Assembly (NCBI GenBank): GCA_016930955.1 | Contig: JAFGFR010000074.1 | Span: 1 to 5,202 of the forward strand | DNA: 5,202 bases | Direction of reading: 5' to 3' | Origin: Victivallales bacterium | GTDB lineage: Bacteria; Verrucomicrobiota; Lentisphaeria; Victivallales; JAADHT01 | In this document: one piece after another, positions 1-5,202 of the stretch | How positions within the stretch are numbered: position 1 is the first letter of the stretch | Layout of the letters: every line of letters starts with the position of its first letter | Notes under the pieces: model-generated | Seen by the model: only the letters and a program-made list of their open reading frames with translations | Told to the model about the DNA's origin: nothing | Databases searched by the model: none | Translations under genes and position numbers: made by a program

Positions 1-1402
1 GAGAGATGTTGGCGCGCAGAAACACTTGAGTCCCGTCGGCAGTACCTGAACCGCATCCCGGGTCAGTATCTTCCTCGGTCTGGAGCTGAGCCTTCAGTAT
101 CTCCTCGTAGCGAGACCTGATGTCATCGTCAGGATTGATATAGCAAAGCCCGGCGTTGCAGTCGAGGATAACTGTGTCGTCCTCGCGCACATGGGAAACT
201 AGATTTTTGACACCGAGCAACGCAGGGATGTTCAACGCCTTCGCAAGGACGGCGACATGCGATGTCCTGCTGCCCTTCTCGGTGATAATACCCAATATGT
301 TCGCAGATGCCAGCCGGAATACCTCAGAAGGCAGAAGTTCTCTTGCCACGACCACCTCGCCTGCGGCGGCAACGGCGATCCCCGAATCAGAAAGTGCCTC
401 GCCCCTCTTCAAAGCCCTCCCGATCTTCAGCAGACGCAGCATCACATCCTTGAAGTCCGCTGCCTTATCACGGAAAATCTCGTCCTCCATCTGCCTGAAG
501 CGTCCTTGGTACAGAGAATTAACATGCTTTATGGCATACTCCAGCGAATACCCCTTGGAAATGCTTTCCCTCACACTCTCTATCAGCGACTTGTCCTCGA
601 GTATCATCAGATGGACATCGAAGATCGAGGCATCGGCCTCGGATATCAGCGACACCGCCACCTCCTCGAGTTCGACCGTCTCTTTCCTGGCCTGCCTCAA
701 GGCCTTTTCGAGCATATCTATCTCCTGATCGGCAGGCAGGTCTGTCGCGGGGTCAACCCCCTCGAGACTCTCCTCCGCCTGATATACACATGCACGGCCG
801 ACAGCTATCCCGGAATTTGCCACAATCCCTTTGTGCATCTGCTGTCTGCGCACCGGCGGCACAGAGCCTTTCGCGACACCCTCATCCAGACTCGACAGCG
901 CCTTCAACATCTTCGCACTGAGCACTAAATTCGCTATCTGCGTACTCAGCGAGTTGACCATGTCAACAATCTCGTCGGGAAATTTCTCCTCCACCAGACG
1001 CTGCAGGTTCAGTACGCCCACAGCTCTGCTGCCAATCAGCAATGGAGACGACAGGAAGGACTTGTACCTGTCCTCGCCGAGGTCGCCGAAATGACGGTAA
1101 CTCTTATGCTCCGCAGCAGAAGCAACATTGATTACCTCGTGCCTCATGAAGGCGGCACCGGTAATCCCGTCCCCCGGCTCAAGCCGAATCTCCCCCACCA
1201 GATCACGGTTCAAACCACAGGTCGCAGCAAGCACCAGATCATTCTTCTCCTCATCAAGCACATAGATCGAGCAGACATCCGTCTCAAGACGTTCCGCGAG
1301 GATGTTCACAATCTCAGAGAAGACAGCGCCAATGTCGTCATTGGACGCTATGACCTCTGAAATCCGCTTCAGTATCTGCAATGCTTCAATTTCCGCCGTC
1401 AT
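1..1402 (-). CDS. ptsP: PEP-protein phosphotransferase with GAF domain (PtsP / enzyme I-Ntr type), C-terminus cut by window edge
   Basis: The visible 467 codons cover three domains in PtsP order. Residues 1 to about 165 form a GAF sensor domain (DVCSIYVLDEE near 42-52, FLSSPLLIGSRAVGVLNLQ at 116-134). Residues about 190-315 are the helical enzyme I N-terminal domain. Residues about 340-425 are the swivelling phosphohistidine domain, with motif GSRTSHVAVLAKALNIPA, whose His (about residue 382) is the expected phosphorylation site. The family takes phosphate from PEP and passes it to an HPr-like NPr in the cytoplasm, a regulatory rather than sugar-importing branch. The PEP-binding TIM barrel is only beginning (FLRANIS) at the window edge. 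The ATG at 1402-1400 is preferred; in-frame GTG (1411) and TTG (1414) lie just upstream, followed by an in-frame TAA (1417-1415). Ribosome binding is weak (GGTGG). No NPr or nitrogen-PTS partner is visible, so ordinary sugar-PTS enzyme I with a GAF domain is the main alternative. Confidence 0.92.
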   Translation of the reverse strand, partial: MTAEIEALQILKRISEVIASNDDIGAVFSEIVNILAERLETDVCSIYVLDEEKNDLVLAATCGLNRDLVGEIRLEPGDGITGAAFMRHEVINVASAAEHKSYRHFGDLGEDRYKSFLSSPLLIGSRAVGVLNLQRLVEEKFPDEIVDMVNSLSTQIANLVLSAKMLKALSSLDEGVAKGSVPPVRRQQMHKGIVANSGIAVGRACVYQAEESLEGVDPATDLPADQEIDMLEKALRQARKETVELEEVAVSLISEADASIFDVHLMILEDKSLIESVRESISKGYSLEYAIKHVNSLYQGRFRQMEDEIFRDKAADFKDVMLRLLKIGRALKRGEALSDSGIAVAAAGEVVVARELLPSEVFRLASANILGIITEKGSRTSHVAVLAKALNIPALLGVKNLVSHVREDDTVILDCNAGLCYINPDDDIRSRYEEILKAQLQTEEDTDPGCGSGTADGTQVFLRANIS

Positions 1403-1440
1403 CTCCGCCACCAATTAGCCGTTTTGAAAAAACCGGCCAT

Positions 1441-1468
1441 AAAATAACCGTGTGTGGGACTTTTTCAA
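1441..1468 (-). promoter_or_regulatory. Candidate sigma70-type promoter for ptsP
   Basis: On the minus strand TTGAAA (1468-1463) is followed after 16 bases by TATTTT (1446-1441). These match the -35 and -10 consensus at five and four of six positions. Transcription would start near 1433, about 30 nt upstream of the ptsP ATG. An imperfect inverted repeat (GCCGTTTTGAAAAAACCGGC on the plus strand, 1418-1437) falls around the predicted start and could be an operator or a leader hairpin. This rests on pattern matching only. Confidence 0.4.
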
Positions 1469-1680
1469 GTTGTGCCCGTCATCGAGGTGCGTTCTCGTCA
1501 AACGAGACTCTGGAGGCGAATGAAGATCGGAGAACGATATCTGGAGACGAGAGGGGTGGGCAGAGGTACTGCATGCATCACGGTGGAATGGCTGGCGCAT
1601 GCCCGAAGCTCGAAGCTGCCTCCAATCCGACTCGATTCAACACTTGAATTTCACGAAATTGTCGCTAAGTTGGCTCATGA

Positions 1681-1696
1681 TATCCATATTTGGATA
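1681..1696. promoter_or_regulatory. Perfect inverted repeat TATCCA-TATT-TGGATA, possible operator upstream of the nitroreductase gene
   Basis: Two perfect 6-bp arms with a 4-bp AT spacer lie 38 bp before the start codon. The left arm coincides with the best, though weak, -10 candidate of the rightward gene. A dimeric repressor site is therefore reasonable, but no regulator gene is visible and a chance palindrome is possible. Confidence 0.3.
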
Positions 1697-1734
1697 AGTT
1701 TTCGTACATAAACGTGAAATGAGAGGAGGCGGAG

Positions 1735-2241
1735 ATGGATTTTTATGAGGTGCTAGACAAGCGCCGCAGCATCAGGGCGTACAAGAGTGATCCGATACCG
1801 AAGGAGTCGCTCGACAAAATCGCACAGGCGGTCAACACCGCACCTTCGGCATGCAACCTGCAGCCATGGCTGTTCCGAGTCGTGCTCGACCAGGCTATCA
1901 AAGACAGCATCTGCCGCTGTTACCAGGCTGCATGGCTGAAACAGGCTCCGGCAATTGTCGTCGCCCTTGGCAACACCGAGTCCTGTTGGCAACGCCCGGA
2001 AGGGACTCCAATCGCCGACATTGACATGGGCATAGCCATGGAGCATCTTGTGCTTGCGGCCACTGCGGAAGGCCTCGGCACGTGTTGGATATGCGCCTAC
2101 CAGCAGTCGGTGATGGACAAGGCCATGAACGTCCTCAAGCCATGGACTGCGCTGGCGATATCCCCGCTTGGCTACCCGGACGAATCACCGCAGATGCCCA
2201 AAAGAAAACCCATCGAGGAAGTCTTCAAGATCGTCGGGTAG
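1735..2241 (+). CDS. Nitroreductase-family FMN oxidoreductase (compact, 168 aa)
   Basis: The start has the FMN-binding Arg-rich motif RRSIRAY (10-16), then APSACNLQPW (36-45) with the Asn-x-Gln-Pro typical of flavin contact. AIVVALG follows (73-79), then the family helix DIDMGIAMEHLVLAATAEGLGTCWI (95-119, in parts) and a LGYPDESPQMPKRKPIEEV-type end (145-163). The family forms cytoplasmic dimers that reduce nitro groups, quinones or flavins with NAD(P)H; the substrate cannot be read from sequence. At 168 residues it is a short member, apparently complete. The start is secure: GAGAGGAGG (1721-1729) lies 5 bases before the ATG. Six cysteines (40, 60, 62, 84, 117, 120) are many for this size. 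The gene is divergent from ptsP and stands 19 bp before a short ORF that may share its transcript. Confidence 0.93.
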   Translation: MDFYEVLDKRRSIRAYKSDPIPKESLDKIAQAVNTAPSACNLQPWLFRVVLDQAIKDSICRCYQAAWLKQAPAIVVALGNTESCWQRPEGTPIADIDMGIAMEHLVLAATAEGLGTCWICAYQQSVMDKAMNVLKPWTALAISPLGYPDESPQMPKRKPIEEVFKIVG

Positions 2242-2260
2242 ATACAACTGGAATGAATTT

Positions 2261-2455
2261 ATGTCGAACCCATCGGCGAATGCCTGGGATAGTCCCCGGG
2301 AAAACCTATTAAGCTTGCTTCCCGAGCCACGGGAGATGACGCTTACCGGAGGTGAAGTCAGCACATCCGGTTTGGCCGTGCGCAAGGTGCTCGACCAGGC
2401 AGCGGTAAAACTGGAAGGCGACGAAGCATATCACCTGGAAATCAAAGAACAGTAG
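2261..2455 (+). pseudogene. 64-codon ORF resembling the N-terminal end of a GH20 beta-N-acetylhexosaminidase, probably truncated
   Basis: Residues about 17-61 read LLSLLPEPREMTLTGGEV, then a Val/Leu-rich stretch, then GDEAYHLEIKEQ before TAG. The order Pro-x-Pro-Arg/Lys, T-G-G and E-A-Y-x-L-x-I is what I expect from the small non-catalytic alpha/beta domain that opens many GH20 hexosaminidases. The (beta/alpha)8 catalytic barrel is absent, so the piece cannot be an active enzyme. It begins 19 bp after the nitroreductase stop with only a poor ribosome site (GGAA about 8 bases upstream). The stop falls 5 bp before a dispersed repeat copy (2461-2484), which suggests truncation at that point. The family guess comes from memory of motifs, not a search. 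A genuine small protein of unknown function is the alternative. Confidence 0.35.
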
Positions 2456-2460
2456 GTAGG

Positions 2461-2484
2461 GCCAATTTCAAGACTACCCGTGGC
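2461..2484 (-). repeat. Dispersed repeat copy R1 (inverted)
   Basis: This 24-bp block equals the reverse complement of copy R3 (2835-2858) at 22 of 24 positions. Both share the core ACTACCCGTGGC / GCCACGGGTAGT followed by TTTGAAA-like bases. Together with R2 it can also fold into an imperfect hairpin (arms 2461-2482 and 2516-2537, 18 of 22 matching, GC-rich 33-nt loop). Confidence 0.75.
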
Positions 2485-2515
2485 CGCCTGCCGCGCCTGC
2501 GCTCCCAACACGGTT

Positions 2516-2550
2516 CACGCGGAGTTTTGAAATTGACTCGGTATCGGAAT
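2516..2550 (+). repeat. Dispersed repeat copy R2 (direct relative to R3)
   Basis: CACGCGGAGTTTTGAAATTG followed by ACTCGGTATCGGAAT aligns with R3 and its flank (CACGGGTAGTTTTGAAATCG, then GCTCTTGTAATCGAAAT). The conserved core is AGTTTTGAAAT. The match continues into the AATCG-like flank, so the element is longer than the 24-bp core. A T7 run (2554-2560) follows, and the R1/R2 hairpin could weakly resemble a terminator, although the gap between stem and T-run is too long for a canonical one. Confidence 0.6.
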
Positions 2551-2572
2551 TTCTTTTTTTATGTTTAACAGC

Positions 2573-2600
2573 TTGCAAAATCACTTTTACCGTCTAGTTT
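2573..2600 (+). promoter_or_regulatory. Weak candidate promoter for tRNA-Leu
   Basis: TTGCAA (2573-2578) and TAGTTT (2595-2600) with 16-bp spacing would start transcription about 14 nt before the mature tRNA 5' end. An alternative is TTGACT (2533-2538), which lies inside repeat R2, with TTTTAT (2557-2562) at 18-bp spacing. Neither is strong. Confidence 0.25.
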
Positions 2601-2620
2601 ACGGCGTTTGTGAGAGACTT

Positions 2621-2707
2621 GCCGACGTGGCGGAACTGGCAGACGCGCTGCGTTCAGGGCGCAGTGACCTCACGGTCATGGGAGTTCAAATCTCCCCGTC
2701 GGCACCA
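2621..2707 (+). tRNA. tRNA-Leu (anticodon CAG)
   Basis: This is a complete class II tRNA with encoded CCA. The acceptor stem GCCGACG pairs with CGTCGGC, followed by discriminator A (2704) and CCA (2705-2707). The anticodon stem is CTGCG/CGCAG with loop TTCAGGG, anticodon CAG at 2655-2657, reading CUG leucine codons. The long variable arm GACC-TCAC-GGTC (2666-2677) is typical of Leu. The T stem is GGGAG/CTCCC with loop TTCAAAT. All stems are fully paired, so it should be functional. Confidence 0.97.
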
Positions 2708-2834
2708 ACCATAAAAAATGTGCTTGATCACAAAAATCAGATGTCATTACCTCCAGGAGGTCAAAGTTGCACCATTTGCGGCAGATCGCCTGCCTTGATG
2801 GACAGCCCGAAGAGTAAGTATCCCAAGCCGCACA

Positions 2835-2858
2835 GCCACGGGTAGTTTTGAAATCGGC
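2835..2858 (+). repeat. Dispersed repeat copy R3
   Basis: The sequence is GCCACGGGTAGTTTTGAAAT followed by CGGC. It is a near-perfect inverted partner of R1 (22 of 24), so R1 and R3 bracket a 398-bp segment (2461-2858) that contains the tRNA. It runs directly into the AATCG-rich hairpin. Confidence 0.75.
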
Positions 2859-2864
2859 TCTTGT

Positions 2865-2910
2865 AATCGAAATCGCAATCGAATTCGGAGACGCGATTCC
2901 GATTTCGATT
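2865..2910. repeat. AATCG-rich hairpin, possible bidirectional terminator
   Basis: The left arm AATCGAAATCGCAATCG (2865-2881) and right arm CGATTCCGATTTCGATT (2894-2910) are complementary at 16 of 17 positions around a 12-nt loop. The arms are built from 6-bp units of the AATCGN type, and the pattern runs on to about 2920. Its place between two convergent genes suits transcription termination. Neither strand has a following T-run, so factor-independent termination is not shown, and a simple-sequence repeat is equally possible. Confidence 0.65.
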
Positions 2911-2935
2911 CGGATTTGATCGTGTCTTCTTGTGC

Positions 2936-4024
2936 TCAACAATCCTCCATTGCCTCTATGACTTTTTCCGGGGTAATGGAGCGAAGGCATCGGAAGGAGC
3001 CTGAGGGGCAGGTTCTTTTGAAGCACGGGGAGCAGTCCTGCTTGTCGTAGAGGATTTTCCATTTTCTGGACACCGGGGAGGTTGATGTGGGGTCGGTGGA
3101 GCCGAAAATCGCCACTCCGCTCCCGCCACAAATTGCAGACAGGTGCATCACCCCGCTATCGTTTGCCACACAGAATGACGCGTGCCCGAGCAGCCGGACC
3201 AAGTCCTTCGGGTCTGTTTTGCCGCACAGGTTGTGCACTTTATCCCCGGGAAGCCCTGCCGAGACAGCATCACATGCTTCAGACTCACTCGGGACACCGA
3301 TGACTGCGACCTCCCCTCCCCTGCATATCCAATAAGAACAAACACGGGCAAAATTTTCCGCCGGCCATCGCTTGGCATCGCCGTAGGCGGCACCGGGGGC
3401 AACAACAAGCAACATCCCCACACCCATCAACTTATTGACCTCAACCGGGGTTGTCTCAGGCTCCTTAAGATTGGAGAAGACGGGCAAATCCCCCTCCCAG
3501 ACCGGCGCACCTAGAGCATGGCTCATGGAAAGATAACGCGCGGCATGATGCAGTTTGTTCAAGACACCGCCACCTGTGTTCGGGAAATCAAAACTCCGCG
3601 TCAGCAGGAAAGACCGGCATCGGGCAGACGCGCCATATAGCCTCGGCACCCCTGAGACCCTAAAAAAAAATGCATCGCGAAACGAGTTGTTCATCAAGAG
3701 CCCCAATCCGGCATTGAGCCTCCGAACTTTATAGATGTCTTCGCTCGACCACATCGAGTGCGCCCTATGCAACGCAATTGAGACATCAACAAAATCGAGA
3801 CAATCGAAAAGATCCTTCAGCACAAGCGGGGTCACGACAAAGAAGCCACAGTTGCGAGGGACCGCCCTCCTCAGCTGCATCATCGCAGGAAGGGACATCA
3901 CCGCGTCCCCAAGCCAATTCGGCGACCTGACCACGATCCCGTCCTTCCAGTCCTCGACAGCCAAAGACTCGGAGGGGAAAAACCGCATGTCGCCAAAATC
4001 AGGAATGTTCTCAGGATTGTTCAA
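2936..4024 (-). CDS. waaF: Lipopolysaccharide heptosyltransferase II (GT9 family)
   Basis: WaaF moves a heptose from ADP-L-glycero-D-manno-heptose onto the first core heptose of lipid A-Kdo, at the inner face of the inner membrane. Numbering from the TTG start, the GT9 marks are VRSPNWLGDAVMSLPA (32-47) with the presumed catalytic Asp at 40, APGAAYGDAKRWP (209-221), ANDSGVMHLS (287-296) and FGSTDPTSTSP (307-317) for nucleotide binding. A Cys-rich WaaF signature follows, CSPCFKRTCPSGSFRC (331-346). Length is normal apart from about 28 residues before the first motif. The frame opens at TTG (4024), directly after an in-frame stop. ATG at 3988 gives a shorter form and GTG near codon 31 would give a classical MVRSPNW start, so the start is uncertain. 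It lies 44 bp downstream of the acetyltransferase stop and is probably cotranscribed with it. Confidence 0.93.
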   Translation of the reverse strand: MNNPENIPDFGDMRFFPSESLAVEDWKDGIVVRSPNWLGDAVMSLPAMMQLRRAVPRNCGFFVVTPLVLKDLFDCLDFVDVSIALHRAHSMWSSEDIYKVRRLNAGLGLLMNNSFRDAFFFRVSGVPRLYGASARCRSFLLTRSFDFPNTGGGVLNKLHHAARYLSMSHALGAPVWEGDLPVFSNLKEPETTPVEVNKLMGVGMLLVVAPGAAYGDAKRWPAENFARVCSYWICRGGEVAVIGVPSESEACDAVSAGLPGDKVHNLCGKTDPKDLVRLLGHASFCVANDSGVMHLSAICGGSGVAIFGSTDPTSTSPVSRKWKILYDKQDCSPCFKRTCPSGSFRCLRSITPEKVIEAMEDC

Positions 4025-4068
4025 TCATCTCGTCCGCGAAAACGGATATTGGAGCCAGTTTCAACAAT

Positions 4069-4641
4069 TCAAATTGATCTCGAGCAAACACCGTCTTCGA
4101 GCAAGTAACTTTTTCCACAGGATGCACACTCGACCACGCCGGCGCGAAATTCAAGCTTCTCCCCGCATTCGCATACCCAGCCCCTCTGACGCGCAGGAGC
4201 CCCGAAAACCAATGCGTAGTCCGGCACATCGCGAGTAACAACAGCCCCGGCACCGACCATCGCGAACGCGCCAATCGTATTACCGCAGACTATCGTGGCG
4301 TTCGCCCCTATCGTCGCCCCGCGCCTAACCAGCGTCCTGCGATACTCGTCCTTCCGCTCGACAAACGCTCGGGGATTAATGACATTCGTGAAAACCATTG
4401 AAGGACCACAGAAAACATCGTCCTCAAGCACAACATCATCGTATATAGACACGTTGTTCTGTATCTTGCAGTTGTTGCCGATGACAGCTTTTGAGCCGAC
4501 GTTGACATTCTGCCCCAGCGAACAGTTCTTGCCGATCACCGCACCCTTCATCACATGGCTGAAATGCCATATCCTGGTGCCTGGTCCGATCTCACACCCC
4601 TCATCGGCATAGCTCGACTCGTGAACGAAAAAAGAAGACAT
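4069..4641 (-). CDS. Left-handed beta-helix N-acetyltransferase for an amino sugar nucleotide, WbpD/WlbB-like, with zinc-ribbon-like tail
   Basis: This 190-residue protein is built of hexapeptide repeats ([13 protein letters not shown] at 18-30, [26 protein letters not shown] in successive turns to 61) and fits the acetyl-CoA-dependent LbH fold. [14 protein letters not shown] (78-91) is close to the WbpD-type signature. Family members acetylate UDP-3-amino-GlcNAcA or related 3-amino sugars for O-antigen or capsule; the exact substrate is inferred. The C-terminus has CECG (157-160) and CASCG (172-176), a four-Cys set in a region that many relatives keep without the cysteines. I chose ATG 4641 because homologous sequence starts there and the upstream gene stops 11 bp before it. 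The open frame extends to 4737, but that part overlaps the upstream gene. No clear Shine-Dalgarno is visible, so translation may be coupled. Confidence 0.88.
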   Translation of the reverse strand: MSSFFVHESSYADEGCEIGPGTRIWHFSHVMKGAVIGKNCSLGQNVNVGSKAVIGNNCKIQNNVSIYDDVVLEDDVFCGPSMVFTNVINPRAFVERKDEYRRTLVRRGATIGANATIVCGNTIGAFAMVGAGAVVTRDVPDYALVFGAPARQRGWVCECGEKLEFRAGVVECASCGKSYLLEDGVCSRSI

Positions 4642-4652
4642 GGGCAGAGTTT

Positions 4653-5202
4653 CTACTTTACATTCCCGCTGAGTCCGGGAACATTCGCGCTCTCGGCCTC
4701 CATATACTGCTCCGCCCACTGCCCGCCGACCATCCAAACATAATATGCGACGGCCACCAACGCAAACAGCGCCACGAGCGTCAGTACGATACCTGGATCA
4801 GCGCCTTTATCGGAGACGGCAGGGGCACTCCTGCCCAGTGACGGAGTCCCCGCAGCTGGAGGCTCCTCTCCGGGAGGCATCCCTTCACCGCCTGCAACGG
4901 AAGAAGTAGCTTCAGCGGTTTTCGCAGACCTTAGCTTCAGCGTCTTTTTCGAGGACGCTGGAGATTCCTCGTCAGCAGGAGGCTCCGGCATTTTTACGGT
5001 AGGAGCCGAAGGCCTGGCAGTTTTTTGAGTCGCGTCAGACTCCTTGAGTTTCACTGTAGGAGCTGAAGGCTTTGGAGCCGAGGCACTCTTCGGTGTCTTC
5101 TGCGTATCGTCATCCACACCACCAGATGCCTTGGGCACAAGCCTGATGGTTTTCTTCGATACGGCCCCCCCCCCATCGTCTTCTGCCGTGGCCACAGCCG
5201 CC
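4653..5202 (-). CDS. Low-complexity protein with one C-terminal transmembrane helix, 5' end outside or near window edge
   Basis: I do not recognise this protein. Counting from an in-frame GTG at 5195, residues 1 to about 133 are rich in Lys, Ser, Thr, Pro, Ala and Glu and look disordered. Short motifs recur: SKKTIRL (13-19) and SKKTLKL (82-88), SAPTVKL (44-50) and SAPTVKM (63-69), and TQKT twice. A hydrophobic helix [22 protein letters not shown] (135-156) is followed by about 24 mostly polar residues ending at TAG (4655-4653). It is likely a single-pass membrane protein with a long tail, possibly a scaffold or periplasmic/cytoplasmic linker. No stop precedes GTG 5195 in the window, so the real start may lie outside. 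A run of ten G (minus strand, 5174-5165) lies in codons 8-11. The gene is first in the visible cluster and 11 bp before the acetyltransferase. Confidence 0.75.
   Translation of the reverse strand, partial: AAVATAEDDGGGAVSKKTIRLVPKASGGVDDDTQKTPKSASAPKPSAPTVKLKESDATQKTARPSAPTVKMPEPPADEESPASSKKTLKLRSAKTAEATSSVAGGEGMPPGEEPPAAGTPSLGRSAPAVSDKGADPGIVLTLVALFALVAVAYYVWMVGGQWAEQYMEAESANVPGLSGNVK
5165..5174. repeat. Homopolymer tract of ten C (ten G on the coding strand)
   Basis: The tract lies inside the reading frame of the membrane protein and encodes Gly-Gly-Gly plus the first base of an Ala codon. One inserted G would bring the ATG at 5176-5174 into frame with the downstream protein, giving an [10 protein letters not shown] start. 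It may be a slippage-prone site or a sequencing/assembly uncertainty. Confidence 0.9.

Larger units (their letters stand above)
1403..1734. other. Divergent intergenic region (332 bp) between ptsP and the nitroreductase gene
   Basis: I find no credible gene here. The open frames crossing it have no recognisable protein character and no good ribosome site. It holds the ptsP promoter candidate, a perfect hairpin TCTCGT-CAA-ACGAGA (1493-1507), and a second copy of one arm (GACGAGA, 1546-1552) that could pair with TCTCGTC instead. It also has two GCATGC palindromes near 1572 and 1600, and a perfect inverted repeat at 1681-1696. No clear promoter for the rightward gene stands out. TTGTCG (1659-1664) with TATCCA (1681-1686) at 16-bp spacing is the best weak candidate. 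Confidence 0.6.
2708..2935. other. Non-coding spacer between tRNA-Leu and the 3' end of waaF
   Basis: The tRNA gene and waaF converge on this 228-bp stretch. It contains an odd-centred palindrome ACCTCC-A-GGAGGT (2749-2761), repeat copy R3 and the AATCG hairpin. The open frames across it are explained by antisense or sense reading of the tRNA and give no credible protein. No canonical stem plus T-run terminator is visible for either flanking gene. Confidence 0.6.

Noticed and set aside
156..1360. Several plus-strand ORFs (for example 156-728, 257-928, 1091-1360)
   Set aside because: They are antisense shadows of ptsP, whose minus-strand frame gives continuous recognisable GAF and enzyme I domains.
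1454..1711. 85-aa plus-strand ORF in the intergenic region
   Set aside because: It has no ribosome site, family motif or coherent composition, and it overlaps the ptsP promoter candidate.
2561..2845. 94-aa plus-strand ORF containing ADVAELADALRSG and VQISPSAP
   Set aside because: These residues are the translation of the tRNA-Leu gene itself, a common false annotation.
2461..2858. Possible CRISPR array or transposon with terminal inverted repeats
   Set aside because: There are only three copies in mixed orientation without regular spacers, no cas gene or transposase, and no target-site duplication that I can see.
2676..3131. 151-aa minus-strand ORF ending in LVPTGRFELP
   Set aside because: Its C-terminus is the antisense of tRNA-Leu and its front overlaps waaF in another frame, so it is not a credible gene.
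3735..4238. 167-aa plus-strand ORF
   Set aside because: It spans antisense parts of waaF and the acetyltransferase, which are both clearly coding, and has no protein character of its own.
4663..4681. Small hairpin TTCCCG / CGGGAA at the end of the membrane-protein gene
   Set aside because: It has only 6-bp arms, lies inside coding sequence and lacks a T-run, so there is not enough to call a terminator or attenuator.
4642..4737. N-terminal extension of the acetyltransferase to 4737
   Set aside because: It lies wholly over the end of the upstream gene in another frame and reads as Arg/Gly-rich filler before the family start at 4641.

Overview
The window fits a Gram-negative, LPS-producing bacterium of moderate GC content. 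It encodes a lipopolysaccharide heptosyltransferase II and a nucleotide-sugar N-acetyltransferase of the kind used for O-antigen or capsule sugars. A Lys/Thr/Ser/Pro-rich membrane-anchored protein and an intergenic AATCG-type repeat loosely recall the PVC group (Lentisphaerota, Kiritimatiellota, Verrucomicrobiota). That placement is an impression and rests on no marker gene.

Layout. (1) Positions 1-1402, minus strand: N-terminal two thirds of a GAF-domain PEP-protein phosphotransferase (PtsP / enzyme I-Ntr type), cut by the left window edge. (2) 1403-1734: a 332-bp divergent intergenic region with a plausible promoter for ptsP and several small inverted repeats. (3) 1735-2241, plus strand: a compact nitroreductase-family flavoprotein, followed after 19 bp by a 64-codon ORF that resembles only the front of a family-20 glycoside hydrolase and looks truncated. 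(4) 2456-2935: a non-coding island with a complete tRNA-Leu(CAG). It carries three copies of a roughly 24-bp repeat, one inverted relative to the other two, and a long AATCG-rich hairpin. (5) 2936-5202, minus strand: a three-gene cluster. In transcription order it is a disordered single-pass membrane protein (5' end outside the window), a left-handed beta-helix N-acetyltransferase with a C-terminal zinc-ribbon-like tail, and waaF.

The acetyltransferase and WaaF both belong to cell-surface glycan assembly, so the minus-strand cluster is probably one transcription unit for envelope polysaccharide. The acetyltransferase would make an acetamido sugar nucleotide, and WaaF adds the second heptose of the inner LPS core. 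The membrane protein begins 11 bp upstream of the acetyltransferase and has no recognised function. No phage, CRISPR or defence system is visible. The least ordinary parts are the repeat cluster around the tRNA, the truncated ORF beside it, and a 10-G tract near the start of the membrane-protein gene.
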